DNA of 64,000 nt from Trinickia dabaoshanensis (GTDB lineage: Bacteria > Pseudomonadota > Gammaproteobacteria > Burkholderiales > Burkholderiaceae): NCBI RefSeq assembly GCF_002879885.1, contig NZ_PNYA01000022.1:62001-126000 (forward strand), read 5' to 3'. This document shows, one piece after another, positions 34,962 through 44,282 of the stretch. The first letter of the stretch is position 1. Each line of letters begins with the position of its first letter. A model generated the notes under the pieces. The model was not told the DNA's origin. It ran no database searches and saw only the letters and a list, made by a program, of their open reading frames with translations. A program made the position numbers and the translations under genes.

Positions 34962-36635
34962 ATGGAAGGACGCAGAAAGTGGTCGTACTTGGGCGCGGCG
35001 GTAGCGAGCGCCGTCATCGCGATGGCCGGCGTGCAGAACATGGCGCATGCAAGCGAATCCGGCCGCGATCACGACCACGATCACGACGCCAAACGCGTCG
35101 AGCACGTGCTGTTGATCAGCATCGATGGCCTACACGAACAAGACCTCGCGCGTTGCATCGGCGGCAATACCTGTCCGAATCTAGCGTCCCTCGCGCAATC
35201 CGGCATCACCTACACCGGTGCCCATACGCCCGGCCTTTCCGATTCCTTCCCCGGCCTCGCGGCCCTCGTGACGGGCGGCTCCCCGAAAACCGCCGGCCTC
35301 TTCTACGACGTTTCGTATGACCGTACGCTGTATGCGCCCTCGGATACGAATTGCACGGGCAAGCAGGGCTGGAATGTCGTGTTCGACGAAACCACGGGCA
35401 TCGACGCGCAAAACGGCGGCGCACTGGTCCACCTCGACGGCGGCGGCGCGTTCAATCCGCAAGCGATCCCGCACGCGCTCATCGGTGGCGTGTGCAAGCC
35501 GGTTTATCCGCACGACTACGTGAAGACCAACACGATTTTCGAAGTCGTGAAACAGCACATGCCCGCCGCGCGCACGGCGTGGGCCGACAAGCACGCGTGG
35601 GGCTATGACTGGCTGAACGGCCCGTCGGGCCACGGCGTCGACGATCTCGCCCGCACCGAAATCAACTCGATCGATCCGGCGACGAACAGCGACTACAGCG
35701 ACGTCTACACGCACACCGAAAAGTTCGACGCTTACCATGTGCAAGCGATCCTGAACGAAATCGACGGCAAGGATTCGACGGGTACGCAAAGCGCGGCCGT
35801 GCCGACGTTGTTCGGCACGAACTTCCAAACACTCAGCGTCGCGCAGAAAGCGCCCGTCGCCAAGGGAGGCGGCTATCTCGACGCCGACTTCACGCCGGGC
35901 CCGGATGTGGCCGCCGCGATCACGTACGCCGACGCCGCGATCGGCTCGATGGTTCAGGCGCTCAAGCAACGCAACTTGTACGAGAGCACGGCCATCATCG
36001 TGACGGCCAAGCACGGGCAATCGCCGACCGATCACACGAAGCTGGTCAAGAATGGCGACACGCTGACGAAGCTGCTCGAAGCCAACAACTACCTCGATCC
36101 GACCGGCAACTTCGGCCAGAACAACACGGCTTCGGGCAATTTGAACGACGGTTCGGGCCTCGTGGGCACGGGCTTCGTGCAGACCGACGACGTCGGCCTC
36201 ATTTGGCTGCGCGATCCGTCGCAAGTCGATGCGGCGGTCGCAACGTTGAAAGCGAACCTCGGCTGCAACGCCCCCGGCATCTGCGCGGACGGGCCGCAAG
36301 CGTACATTCTCTCGGGCTCGAGTCTCGCGCGCCGCTTCGGCAATCCGGCGCTCGGCCGCACACCGGACATCATCGTGCAGCCGAACCCCGGCGTGATCTA
36401 TTCGTCTAGCAAAAAGAAGGATGAAGAGCACGGCGGCAATGCGCCGGACGACAGCCACTTGGGCTTGTTGGTCTCGCTGCCAGGCATTCGTCATGCCCGC
36501 ACGGTCGCGGCACCGGTTCAAACGACGCAAGTCGCGCCCACGATTTTGCGACTGCTCGATCTGAAGCCCCACTGGCTGCACGCCGTGGAGCGTGAAGGCA
36601 CCGAAGCGCTGCCGGGTTTCGAACGCGATCGATAA
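34962..36635 (+). CDS. secreted alkaline phosphatase-superfamily phosphodiesterase
   Basis: A 557-residue protein from ATG 34962 (GAGGTG upstream). Residues 1-30 are a Sec signal (ends AHA), followed by a His/Asp run (DHDHDHD, 36-42). The metal core of the type I phosphodiesterase/nucleotide pyrophosphatase family is visible: Asp55 in LLISIDGL, a Ser in DSFPGL (Ser95) at the nucleophile position, TAKHGQSPTDHTKL and a late EEHGGNAPDDSHLGL. Family members split phosphate diesters or phosphonates with two zinc ions. Location is periplasmic or secreted. The His/Asp run may help gather metal. No partner gene is next to it. Confidence 0.78.
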   Translation: MEGRRKWSYLGAAVASAVIAMAGVQNMAHASESGRDHDHDHDAKRVEHVLLISIDGLHEQDLARCIGGNTCPNLASLAQSGITYTGAHTPGLSDSFPGLAALVTGGSPKTAGLFYDVSYDRTLYAPSDTNCTGKQGWNVVFDETTGIDAQNGGALVHLDGGGAFNPQAIPHALIGGVCKPVYPHDYVKTNTIFEVVKQHMPAARTAWADKHAWGYDWLNGPSGHGVDDLARTEINSIDPATNSDYSDVYTHTEKFDAYHVQAILNEIDGKDSTGTQSAAVPTLFGTNFQTLSVAQKAPVAKGGGYLDADFTPGPDVAAAITYADAAIGSMVQALKQRNLYESTAIIVTAKHGQSPTDHTKLVKNGDTLTKLLEANNYLDPTGNFGQNNTASGNLNDGSGLVGTGFVQTDDVGLIWLRDPSQVDAAVATLKANLGCNAPGICADGPQAYILSGSSLARRFGNPALGRTPDIIVQPNPGVIYSSSKKKDEEHGGNAPDDSHLGLLVSLPGIRHARTVAAPVQTTQVAPTILRLLDLKPHWLHAVEREGTEALPGFERDR

Positions 36636-36705
36636 GCTAGCGGCGAGCGACGTTACGACGTCGCTCGCAACACGTGCGTAGTAGTTAGCCGCACTTCAAA
36701 CGCGG

Positions 36706-37365
36706 TCACAATTGAGGGCGATTGCGCGAAGCGACTGCAACGGTGGTGGGCGATTCGGCGAGCGACACGAAGCGCCTCGTCGCCCCATCGAGCGCGTCGA
36801 TGCTGCCCTTCTCGATGTCGTACACCCACCCATGCAGATTCATGCGTCCCTGTTCGAGCGCGAGGGCGACGGACGGGTGCGTACGCAGATTCGCCAATTG
36901 GGCGATTACGTTTTCCCGCACCAGGCCGTCGAGTTTGGCACGCGGCGAATCGAACTCATGCGCGGCGTTGATGACCTTGGCGGCATCGGAATGTCGCAGC
37001 CAGTTCGCGACGGCCGGCATGTGATCCAGGCACGTACAACGCGAGATCGCACCCATTGCGCCGCAATCGGAGTGGCCGCAGATGACGATGTCCTGTACGC
37101 CGAGCACCGCCACGGCATATTCGACGGTAGCCGACACGCCGCCGGGCTCAGGGCCGTACGAGGGCACGATATTCCCCGCGTTGCGAATCACGAACAGTTC
37201 GCCCGGCTCGCGCTGCGTCAGCAGTTCGGGCACGACGCGGCTGTCCGAGCAGGTAACGAATAGCGCCTTCGGACTTTGCGTTGTCGCGAGCTGCTTGAAT
37301 AGCTCGGCACGTTGCGGGAAGACCTCGCGTTGGAAGCGCAAGAAGCCGTCGATCACGTCACGCAT
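36706..37365 (-). CDS. cynT: beta-class carbonic anhydrase, CynT-like
   Basis: A 219-residue enzyme, the same length as E. coli CynT and alike from end to end ([63 protein letters not shown]). Zinc ligands are Cys39 and Asp41 (TCSDSR), His98 and Cys101 (CGHSDCGAM). It turns CO2 to bicarbonate; in the cyanate operon it feeds cyanase, but no cynS is in view. It lies next to the NRAMP pseudogene, which starts on the other strand about 270 bases away. Confidence 0.92.
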   Translation of the reverse strand: MRDVIDGFLRFQREVFPQRAELFKQLATTQSPKALFVTCSDSRVVPELLTQREPGELFVIRNAGNIVPSYGPEPGGVSATVEYAVAVLGVQDIVICGHSDCGAMGAISRCTCLDHMPAVANWLRHSDAAKVINAAHEFDSPRAKLDGLVRENVIAQLANLRTHPSVALALEQGRMNLHGWVYDIEKGSIDALDGATRRFVSLAESPTTVAVASRNRPQL

Positions 37366-37639
37366 ATCTGATCTCCAAATTCGAGTTTCATCCAGGTACG
37401 CGGTGCGATGCGCCGCCGTACCGGTGCGGCCGACATTATCGCCGAACCGGGCCGATGGGCGAAGCCCCCTGTCCGCTCGCCGGCGTTGTCACCCTTGTCT
37501 ACAGGGCTGCGGGCCCGCTCTTTGCTGCACGCCTCGCGCCGGTTGTCCAAGACCGGACCCTTTCATTCGACGATTCATTCACTCGCATGCGCGCCGCCGG
37601 CGGTACCGGGAACGACACTCGCAGTGCCTATCGGACGCC

Positions 37640-38550
37640 ATCCCACTCATGGGCCGCAGGGACCGGGACCGGCCTCACGAGCATGGCCGCGGACAACGAT
37701 CCGAGCGGCATCGCCACCTATTGCCTAGCGGGCGCGCAATGGGGGTACGCCATGCTTGCGGCGAGCGTGCTGTCCTATCCGTTCGTCGTGGCGCTGCAGC
37801 TCGTGTCCGCGCACATCGCGGCTGTGACGGGCCGCGGACTCACCGAGAACCTCAGGGCTCACGACGCGCGCCCGGTGCTTTATTTCGTGGTCGCGCGGTT
37901 CTTGCTGGCCAACCTGCTGAACATCGTCGGCAACATCATGGCAATGGACATCGGCACTACGCTCGCATCGTGCAGTGGCTTGCCGTGGGACTCTTCATGT
38001 ACGCGGGCGTGGCCTGGGTCGCCGATACACCATGGGACCGCGTTGCGCTGCGGTCCTTCGTGCCGCACTTCGAATGGTCGAAAGCGTTTCTCGAGATGCT
38101 GCTGGCCGTGCTCGGCACGACGATTAGCCCTTATCTGCTGTTTTCTCAAGCCGAGCAAGAAGTCGAGTCGCTCAATATGCGCATTGCGCGGCGCCCGCGC
38201 GCGCAGGCTCGGCGGCGAACGCGGCAGTGAGCGCGTTCGCCCTGCCGCATGGCGCTACCCGAGATCGACGGATAGCGCAGATTCTGTTGGCGTTGATGGC
38301 AGTGGGTTTGATTGCGGCGCTATCGCTGTTCGCCTTTCATTTCGAGCCCGTCCGTATCCTGTACTTGAGCGCCGTATTCAATGGCGCTACCGTCGCACCC
38401 GTCATCGTCCTGATCGCGCAATTGAGCATAAAGCCGCCCGTGGTCGGCGAATTACGAACGCATTGGACCCTGCGCGCCGGAACCTGGGCGGCAGCAGCCG
38501 CAATGAGTCTCGTGCTGTTCGCATGGCTCGCATCGGAGGTGCTTTCGTGA
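37640..38550 (+). pseudogene. decayed NRAMP-family transporter
   Basis: Three pieces of an NRAMP protein in changing frames. Piece 1 (37640-37955) matches the intact gene at 22910 from SWAAGTGTGLTSMAADNDPSG to about NIMAMDIGTT (helices 1-3). About 35 residues are then missing, and piece 2 (37958-38230, other frame) covers YARIVQWLA to AVLGTTISPYLLFSQAEQEVE (helix 6) and stops. Helices 7-9 are gone; piece 3 (38227-38550) holds the last three helices (AQILLALMAVGLIAALSLFAFHFEPVRILYLSAVFNG). It cannot make a working transporter. The divergence from the intact copy shows it is an old paralogue rather than a recent duplicate. Confidence 0.85.
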
Positions 38551-38627
38551 GGGTAGTGCGAAAAAAAACTAAACCGGTTAGTCGCCGCACCGATTCGTTG
38601 GACGAAATTGTCGAGGCCGGAGTGAGC

Positions 38628-39800
38628 TCACTCATCGGGACTTACGCGCCTCTTCAAGCGCGCGAGAATCTCCCTCGTATGCTCACCCACCTTGGCAAGC
38701 GGTTGTCGAACCCCGGGGCGCCGCCCTCCCATCGTGAGCGGCAGCAGCACCACATCCGTCGTCCCTCCGTCATCGGTCTGCATCGGGACGAGGCCGCCGC
38801 TTTGCTTCAAATGCGGGTCGTCGAACAATTGGTCGGGGCGAACGATCGGCGCGTACGGAATGCCCGATCCTTCCAGGATCGGCATCAACCCTTCCACGCG
38901 GATATCTTTGAGAATCGCCGCCAAATCGGCCAACAACCGACGTCGCACCTCGACGCGGGACGCATTCGTCGCATACTCGGGCCGCTGCGCGAGTTCGGGG
39001 TGTCCCAGAGCGCTGCACAGCGTCACGAATTGCTTGTCGCTCACCGCGCCGATAAACAATTGCTCGCCGTCCGCGAGCGTGAAAACGTCGTAGACACTCC
39101 AAGCGGACACCCGCGCCGGCATAGGCGGAGGGGGTTCCTTCGTCATCGCATACTGCTGCATATGCTGCGCGCTAAGAAACACGCAATTTTCGAACAACGC
39201 GCTTTGCACTTCTTGACCATGGCCCGTGCGATCTCGCTCGCGTAAAGCGGCCAACACGCCGATCGCGCCGAACATGCCGCCCATGATGTCGTTGACGGAT
39301 GTCCCGGCACGTAGCGGCCGCCCGGGCAACCCCGTCATATATGAAAGTCCGCCCATCATTTGAACGACTTCGTCGAGGGCCAGACGCTTTTCATAGGGCC
39401 CCGGCAGAAAACCTTTGTGCGAAACGTAGATGAGGCGCGGAAACCGTTGCGATAGCTCGGCGTATCCGAGACCGACCTGTGCCATGAGGCCCGGCCTGAA
39501 ATTTTCGAGGACGATATCGCATTCACCGATCAATTCGCGCGCTTGGGCTTGGCCTTCGCGCGTCTGGATATCGAGCACCACGCTCTTCTTGTTTCGATTG
39601 AACGTCCGGAAAAAACCGATACCGAGCCCGGGAAGCTTGCGCGTCTTGTCCCCGCCAGGCGGCTCGATCTTGATGACCTCCGCGCCGAGATCGGCCAGAA
39701 TCATGCCGCACGTCGGGCCCATCACCATATGCGTGAACTCGATTACACGCACACCGTCCAGCGGCAAACCGTTGCCATTACCCATCGTTCTCTCGCTCAT
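38628..39800 (-). CDS. CaiB/BaiF-type CoA-transferase
   Basis: A 390-residue family III CoA-transferase, which moves CoA between acids through an aspartyl-CoA intermediate. ATG 39800 is preferred; the frame is open to 39857. Marks: GVRVIEFTHMVMGPTCGMILADLGAEVIKIEPP at the start, GDKTRKLPGLG, SVVLDIQTREG, ENFRPGLMAQVGLGY and the probable catalytic Asp143 in LALDEVVQMMGGL. The C-terminal small domain has SGIPYAPIVRPDQLFDDPHLK. Acid substrate unknown. It stands alone, convergent with the NRAMP remnant. Confidence 0.85.
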   Translation of the reverse strand: MSERTMGNGNGLPLDGVRVIEFTHMVMGPTCGMILADLGAEVIKIEPPGGDKTRKLPGLGIGFFRTFNRNKKSVVLDIQTREGQAQARELIGECDIVLENFRPGLMAQVGLGYAELSQRFPRLIYVSHKGFLPGPYEKRLALDEVVQMMGGLSYMTGLPGRPLRAGTSVNDIMGGMFGAIGVLAALRERDRTGHGQEVQSALFENCVFLSAQHMQQYAMTKEPPPPMPARVSAWSVYDVFTLADGEQLFIGAVSDKQFVTLCSALGHPELAQRPEYATNASRVEVRRRLLADLAAILKDIRVEGLMPILEGSGIPYAPIVRPDQLFDDPHLKQSGGLVPMQTDDGGTTDVVLLPLTMGGRRPGVRQPLAKVGEHTREILARLKRRVSPDE

Positions 39801-40014
39801 TGAATCCCGATCGTCAAAGCGACACCAGCGTGCTAACTTTAGCGCGGCACAGCGCATCGTGGATTACTTGGAAGATCGCGTCAACGAGCCGTTCGTTTGA
39901 TGAACTTCGATAAAAACGCACGCACGTTCCCATCCGGAAAGCAGACCGCCGGTCGTAGTGTCAATTCGGCACGCTACACTGCCGCATTCATACTCCGCTG
40001 CCCAGGACAAGTTC

Positions 40015-41295
40015 ATGTTTTCCGCGCTCAATCATCCTCTTAGAGATCCGCTTTCGAACGAACTTCACGCCCGGCCCTTTCTCCGGATCGACGGCCCGGC
40101 GTCGGTGAGCCATCTGGCCATCTACTGCGAGCACGACAAAGAAATACACGACCGCCTCCTCGACGCCTTGGCCAAGGCGATGGGCTTGCCCGCGCCGGCG
40201 GCGGCGCACAATCACTACACAGCCAAGCGAGGCGATTGGCAGATCAAGTGGGAGAAGCACACCGAGTTCTCCACGTTCACCTTCGTTCTCTCCAACGCGC
40301 AAACCGAACTATTCTCCGGCGCCGCCATGCGCGAACTTCCGGCTTCGTGGATCGATCTGCTGAAGGAGAGCGTGTTGGTCGCGGTGCACGCGGAACTTCG
40401 CTGCGCCGCACAGGCGGAACAAGCGCGAACGGAGGTTCGAGAACGCTTACCCGGCCCGGTGCTCGTCGGCAGCAAGGTGCTGAGCGGCGGCGAAGTCTAT
40501 TGCGACTGGCTAGTGCACGAGGATCACTTTTCGCGCTTTCTCGTCCTTGATCTCGGATTTAGAGAAGCACAGGCCGGTCGTCTCATTCAGCGGTTATTCG
40601 AAATCGAAACCTATCGGATGATGGCCTTGCTCGCCCTACCCGACGCGCGCCGCCATAGCCAGTTTCTCGGCAAACTCGATGAAACGCTCTCCGCGCTCAT
40701 GCAACGCATGGAGCGACCCGGCCACGATCACGACGATGGCTATCTCTTGCGCGAACTGACCCATCTCGCAGGGCAAATGGAGGCGCATGCCGGCCTCGAA
40801 ACCCGGTTCAGCGCGTCGGACGCTTACGAGAAGCTTATCCTTGCCCGCATCGCCGAACTTCGAGAGGAACGCATCGAGGGCTTTCCGACGATCGCGGAAT
40901 TCATGCAGCGCCGCCTGTTGCCCGCGATGCAGACATGCAGTTCGGTATGGGCGCGGCACCAGCGGTTCGCGACGCGCGTCGCGCGGGCCGTCGATCTGCT
41001 GCGAACACGCGTCAACCTCGCTCAGGAAGAACACACCACTGCCCTGCTCGAAGGAATGAATCGCACGGCGCGCACGCAGTTGCGTATGCAGCACGCGGTC
41101 GAGGGTCTATCGGTAGCGGCCATCTCCTACTATGTGCTCAATCTCTCGGGGGCGGCCCTTCGCGCGTTGCATGCCGTCGATATCGCGCTGAACCCGGAAA
41201 TCGTCGAGGGCGCGCTGATCGTTCCCGTGGTCGTGGCCGTCGTTCTCTTCACGTCTCGCATCCGCCGGCTGGGCCACGCCGATTCGCCGGCTTGA
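40015..41295 (+). CDS. DUF3422 family membrane protein
   Basis: A 426-residue protein matching DUF3422, a proteobacterial family of unknown function. ATG 40015 has AGGA upstream and the family start (FSALNHPLRDPLSNELHARPF). A long soluble part with coiled-coil-prone stretches (RHQRFATRVARAVDLLRTRVN) is followed by two C-terminal membrane helices (VAAISYYVLNLSGAAL and GALIVPVVVAVVLF). The layout recalls proteins that sense or couple soluble events to the inner membrane, but nothing more can be said. Confidence 0.85.
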   Translation: MFSALNHPLRDPLSNELHARPFLRIDGPASVSHLAIYCEHDKEIHDRLLDALAKAMGLPAPAAAHNHYTAKRGDWQIKWEKHTEFSTFTFVLSNAQTELFSGAAMRELPASWIDLLKESVLVAVHAELRCAAQAEQARTEVRERLPGPVLVGSKVLSGGEVYCDWLVHEDHFSRFLVLDLGFREAQAGRLIQRLFEIETYRMMALLALPDARRHSQFLGKLDETLSALMQRMERPGHDHDDGYLLRELTHLAGQMEAHAGLETRFSASDAYEKLILARIAELREERIEGFPTIAEFMQRRLLPAMQTCSSVWARHQRFATRVARAVDLLRTRVNLAQEEHTTALLEGMNRTARTQLRMQHAVEGLSVAAISYYVLNLSGAALRALHAVDIALNPEIVEGALIVPVVVAVVLFTSRIRRLGHADSPA

Positions 41296-41445
41296 GCACC
41301 TAGGGAATCTCCCGATCTCCCCACGCCGTGCCTAAGAGAGTGATCGGCACTCGAGTTTCGCGTAGACTGCGCCAAATCCCCCGTTCGCCGACGTATCCGC
41401 TAGCGGGGACGGCCGCAGTTCCCGATATGGAAGGAGGCGTCACGG

Positions 41446-42543
41446 ATGCATGCAATGCCGATGCAATGCAGCAGTGCCATCGAACCGCCCGCAACCGCGC
41501 CGGTACGCGATTTGCGCCGTGTATCGATCCATCCCGACCACTGGTATCCACTCGCTTGGTCGAGCGAACTGAAGCGGGGCAAGACGCTTGGGGTGCGCTT
41601 CGCCGGCGATCCCATCGTTCTCGCCCGCACCGAGTCCGGCAAGCTGTTCGCCCTCGAAGATCGTTGCGCGCACAGGCAAGTCCCGCTGCACGCGGGCGTG
41701 GTCGACGGCGAATCGATCCGCTGCGGTTATCACGGCTGGACCTACGATTGTTCCGGCAAGTGCGTCGACGTCCCTTACCTGGGCCGTGAACGGCTGCCGA
41801 ACGGGGTGCGCGCCTACCCTTGCCGCGAGATGTACGGCTTGATCTTCGTCTTTCCGGGCGACGCTGCGCTGGCCGACGAGCGGCCGTTGCCCACCCTGCC
41901 CTCGGTCGAAGACAAAGCGTATAAAACGCGCCGCTTCGGCCGCGAGGTCAAGTGCCACTATTCGTTCATGCACGAGAATCTGATGGACATGAACCATCAA
42001 TTCCTGCACCGGCGGCAGATGGGACAGATGCGTGCGCGCTCGCTTGGCCGCAGGCGCGGTGACGATTGGGTGGAAGTGGACTACACGTTCGCGCGGATGG
42101 AAGGCAAACAGCCTGTCGGCGAAGCGCTCGTGTTCGGCGCGGCGAAGAAGGATGGCGATCAAAACGACCAGGACGTGATGACGGTGCGCACCGGCTATCC
42201 ATACCAAACACTCCAAATCCGCTCGGGCAGCGGAACACTGGTGATGGATCTTTGGATCGTCTACGTGCCGCTCGACGTCGAGCAACGCACCAACCGCACG
42301 TTCGGCCTGCTGTCGATTCGCAGGCCCGGCATTCCATTCGCGCTGGACCTGGCTTGGCCGCTGCTCGTCTGGTTCACCGAGCGCATCTTCAAGGAGGACC
42401 GCTGGATCGTCGAGCGCGAGCAGGAGGCGCACGACCGGCAAGGCGCCGACTGGAATCACGAAGTGTTTCCGGTGATCAACGAATTGCGGGATCTACTACG
42501 CAATTGCGGAGGCCGCACCGTGATCCCGATCCGCGAAGGATAG
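41446..42543 (+). CDS. Rieske-type aromatic ring-hydroxylating oxygenase, large subunit
   Basis: A 365-residue Rieske non-heme iron oxygenase. ATG 41446 follows AAGGAGG (41431-41437). The [2Fe-2S] ligands are Cys74/His76 (CAHRQVPLHAG) and Cys93/His96 (CGYHGW). The catalytic iron site fits NLMDMNHQFLH with Asn178, Asp181, His184 and His188. VanA-like and other single-subunit monooxygenases have this size. It would need a reductase, which is not in the window. Substrate unknown. The late segment AWPLLVWFTERIFKEDRWIVEREQ is the common tail of this branch. Confidence 0.85.
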   Translation: MHAMPMQCSSAIEPPATAPVRDLRRVSIHPDHWYPLAWSSELKRGKTLGVRFAGDPIVLARTESGKLFALEDRCAHRQVPLHAGVVDGESIRCGYHGWTYDCSGKCVDVPYLGRERLPNGVRAYPCREMYGLIFVFPGDAALADERPLPTLPSVEDKAYKTRRFGREVKCHYSFMHENLMDMNHQFLHRRQMGQMRARSLGRRRGDDWVEVDYTFARMEGKQPVGEALVFGAAKKDGDQNDQDVMTVRTGYPYQTLQIRSGSGTLVMDLWIVYVPLDVEQRTNRTFGLLSIRRPGIPFALDLAWPLLVWFTERIFKEDRWIVEREQEAHDRQGADWNHEVFPVINELRDLLRNCGGRTVIPIREG

Positions 42544-42560
42544 GCGGCCGGGATGGGCGA

Positions 42561-42581
42561 AGCCCGCGTGATTCGCGGGCT
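42561..42581. terminator. hairpin between convergent Rieske and MarR genes
   Basis: AGCCCGCG (42561-42568) pairs perfectly with CGCGGGCT (42574-42581) over a 5-base loop, 18 bases past the Rieske stop. No T tract on the plus strand. Confidence 0.5.
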
Positions 42582-42665
42582 CAATGGCCGTCCAAGTCAT
42601 CGGACAGCGCCTGAACGCCGGCTTCCCCGAACATCTCAAACGGCAGCAACGTGTGCGGCTCGCCT

Positions 42666-43112
42666 CTACGAAAGCTGGTAGAGCTGCCGGCGCAACCGGT
42701 CCACTTCATCGGTAGCGAACTGCTTTTCGATTTCCGCTTCCGTCCGCTGCCAGACCGGAAAAGCTTTGGCTAACAGTTGATGGCCGTCGGCCGTTAAGCT
42801 CAGCCGCCGGCCGCGCTTGTCCTCCTGATCCTGTTCGATCCTCACGAGGCCGCGCCGCTCGAGCGGCTTGAGCGCGGCCGTGAGCGTGGTGCGATCCATC
42901 GCCAATAGCGAGGCCACGTCTTTCATCGTCGGTGGATGCGGCCGATTGAGCGACATGAGCAACGAAAATTGCCCGTTCGTGAGATCGAGCGGGCGCAAGG
43001 CATCGTCGAAGATGCGTGCGAGATTTCGTGCGGCCCGCTGCAGATGCAAACACAGGCAGCAATCGCGCACCATCAGCGTCGTATCGAAGGAAAGATTTTT
43101 CGAGCGTGGCAT
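42666..43112 (-). CDS. MarR-family transcriptional regulator
   Basis: A 148-residue winged-helix repressor. Family marks: LTNGQFSLLMSLNRPHPPTMKDVASLLAMDRTTLTAALKPLERRGLVRIEQDQEDKR covers the DNA-binding lobe (about 45-105) with the DxR wing; flanking helices form the dimer. The N-terminus holds CCLCLHLQRAARNL; two Cys residues could sense oxidation or metals. It is divergent from the YCII-like/GST genes, and the palindrome GTTGATATCAAC at 43124-43135 lies between them, so it very likely represses that unit. Confidence 0.88.
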   Translation of the reverse strand: MPRSKNLSFDTTLMVRDCCLCLHLQRAARNLARIFDDALRPLDLTNGQFSLLMSLNRPHPPTMKDVASLLAMDRTTLTAALKPLERRGLVRIEQDQEDKRGRRLSLTADGHQLLAKAFPVWQRTEAEIEKQFATDEVDRLRRQLYQLS

Positions 43113-43123
43113 GTTGCAATTAT

Positions 43124-43135
43124 GTTGATATCAAC
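43124..43135. promoter_or_regulatory. MarR-type operator GTTGATATCAAC
   Basis: A perfect 12-bp palindrome 11 bases upstream of the MarR start and 65 bases upstream of the YCII-like start. Palindromes with a TTGATATCAA core are common binding sites of MarR proteins. Confidence 0.65.
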
Positions 43136-43199
43136 CTATTCTGTCAAGGCCGGACGGCGACACCCGTTACCGATACCGCCACCACTGGACGGAGGACGC

Positions 43200-43565
43200 A
43201 TGGAAGATCGACATCTGTTTCTCGCGGTTTTTTTGGGTAGCAAGGAAAGCAAGCAAATGAAGGTGTGGAATGCGCTTTCGGATGAAGCACGGCGCGCCAA
43301 GGAAGAAGAGGGTATGGCTGCGTGGAAAGCATGGGTCGAAAAACACCAAGGGGCGATCGTCGAGATGGGCGGTCCGCTCGGCAAAACGAAGAGGATCGGC
43401 GAACACGGCATCCAAGATACGTCCAATACGCTGGCGGCCTTCACGATCGTGCGCAGCGCTTCACACGCGGACGCAGCCAAGATGTTCGAAGCGCATCCGC
43501 ATTTCACGATTTTCCCGGGCGAATCGGTCGAGGTCATGCCCATTCTTCCTATCCCCGGCGCGTGA
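43200..43565 (+). CDS. YCII-related small protein
   Basis: A 121-residue protein from ATG 43200 with GGAGG at 43191-43195. The C-terminal half (TLAAFTIVRSASHADAAKMFEAHPHFTIFPGESVEVMPIL) has the ferredoxin-like pattern of YCII/DGPF proteins, which carry a conserved His and often act in small-molecule chemistry; the exact function is unknown. The central QGAIVEMGGPLGKTKRI matches this branch. It starts the MarR-controlled unit with the GST gene 74 bases further on. Confidence 0.75.
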   Translation: MEDRHLFLAVFLGSKESKQMKVWNALSDEARRAKEEEGMAAWKAWVEKHQGAIVEMGGPLGKTKRIGEHGIQDTSNTLAAFTIVRSASHADAAKMFEAHPHFTIFPGESVEVMPILPIPGA

Positions 43566-43639
43566 GCAGGCCGATATTGCCGCGGTCGATAGGTTGGCTG
43601 CCCGCAAGCGGGCATGCCGGAACAATTCGGAGGTTTGCG

Positions 43640-44257
43640 ATGAAGCTTTACGGATTTGCCGGGACGCGCTCGCAACGCGCGCTTTGGGGATTGAATGAAG
43701 TCGATGCCGACTTCGAATACGTGTCGGTGAACTTGCTCGAAGGCGAGCATAAGCGTCCGGAATTTCTGCGAATCAATCCGGCTGGGAAAGTCCCCGTGCT
43801 GATCGATGGCGATCGCGTCATCCCCGAATCGGCGGCGATCGTGTTGTATCTCGCGGACAAGTATCCCGAGGAAGGACTGATGCCCGTGGATCTCGAGGCG
43901 CGGGCGCAAGTTTATCGCTGGACGATGTTCGCGGTGACCGAACTCGAGCAGCCGCTATGGAGAATGGCCCGGCATACGATCCTTTATCCGCCGGATCAAC
44001 GCCTACCGGCCGACATCGCGCTCGCAAAGGAAGATTTCGCCACCATGGCCGCGATCCTGGAGAAGCATCTCGAAGGGCGCGAATTCATCGTCGGCGATCG
44101 GCTTACGGTTGCCGATTGCGTGACGGTCTATCTGATCGATTGGGCGAACGAAGTGCATTTGATCGATGACTTCCCCCGCTTGCAGGCGTATCTGGAACGT
44201 CTGTATGCTCGCCCCGAAGCGCCGCAACGTATCGCCGAGGCACGCAAAGCGGCTTAA
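43640..44257 (+). CDS. glutathione S-transferase
   Basis: A 205-residue GST from ATG 43640 with GGAGG at 43629-43633. The thioredoxin-like half has KLYGFAGTRSQRALWGLNEV, cis-Pro in NPAGKVPVL and the Glu-Ser of PESAAIVLYLAD that binds glutathione; the helical half has the conserved DRLTVADCVTVYLI. It probably conjugates electrophiles. With the MarR repressor and the YCII-like protein it forms a stress or xenobiotic-response unit (inference). Confidence 0.88.
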   Translation: MKLYGFAGTRSQRALWGLNEVDADFEYVSVNLLEGEHKRPEFLRINPAGKVPVLIDGDRVIPESAAIVLYLADKYPEEGLMPVDLEARAQVYRWTMFAVTELEQPLWRMARHTILYPPDQRLPADIALAKEDFATMAAILEKHLEGREFIVGDRLTVADCVTVYLIDWANEVHLIDDFPRLQAYLERLYARPEAPQRIAEARKAA

Positions 44258-44282
44258 TGGCATCCGCTTCGTCTTGCAAGAA

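Noticed and set aside
35181-36581. A 466-codon open frame on the minus strand inside the phosphodiesterase gene
   Set aside because: It is the antisense shadow of a G+C-rich gene: arginine-rich, no domain, no ribosome site, and the plus-strand protein has clear family motifs.
37082-38230. A 382-codon plus-strand frame starting inside cynT
   Set aside because: Its first two thirds are antisense to cynT and unrelated; only its end is real, as piece 2 of the NRAMP pseudogene.
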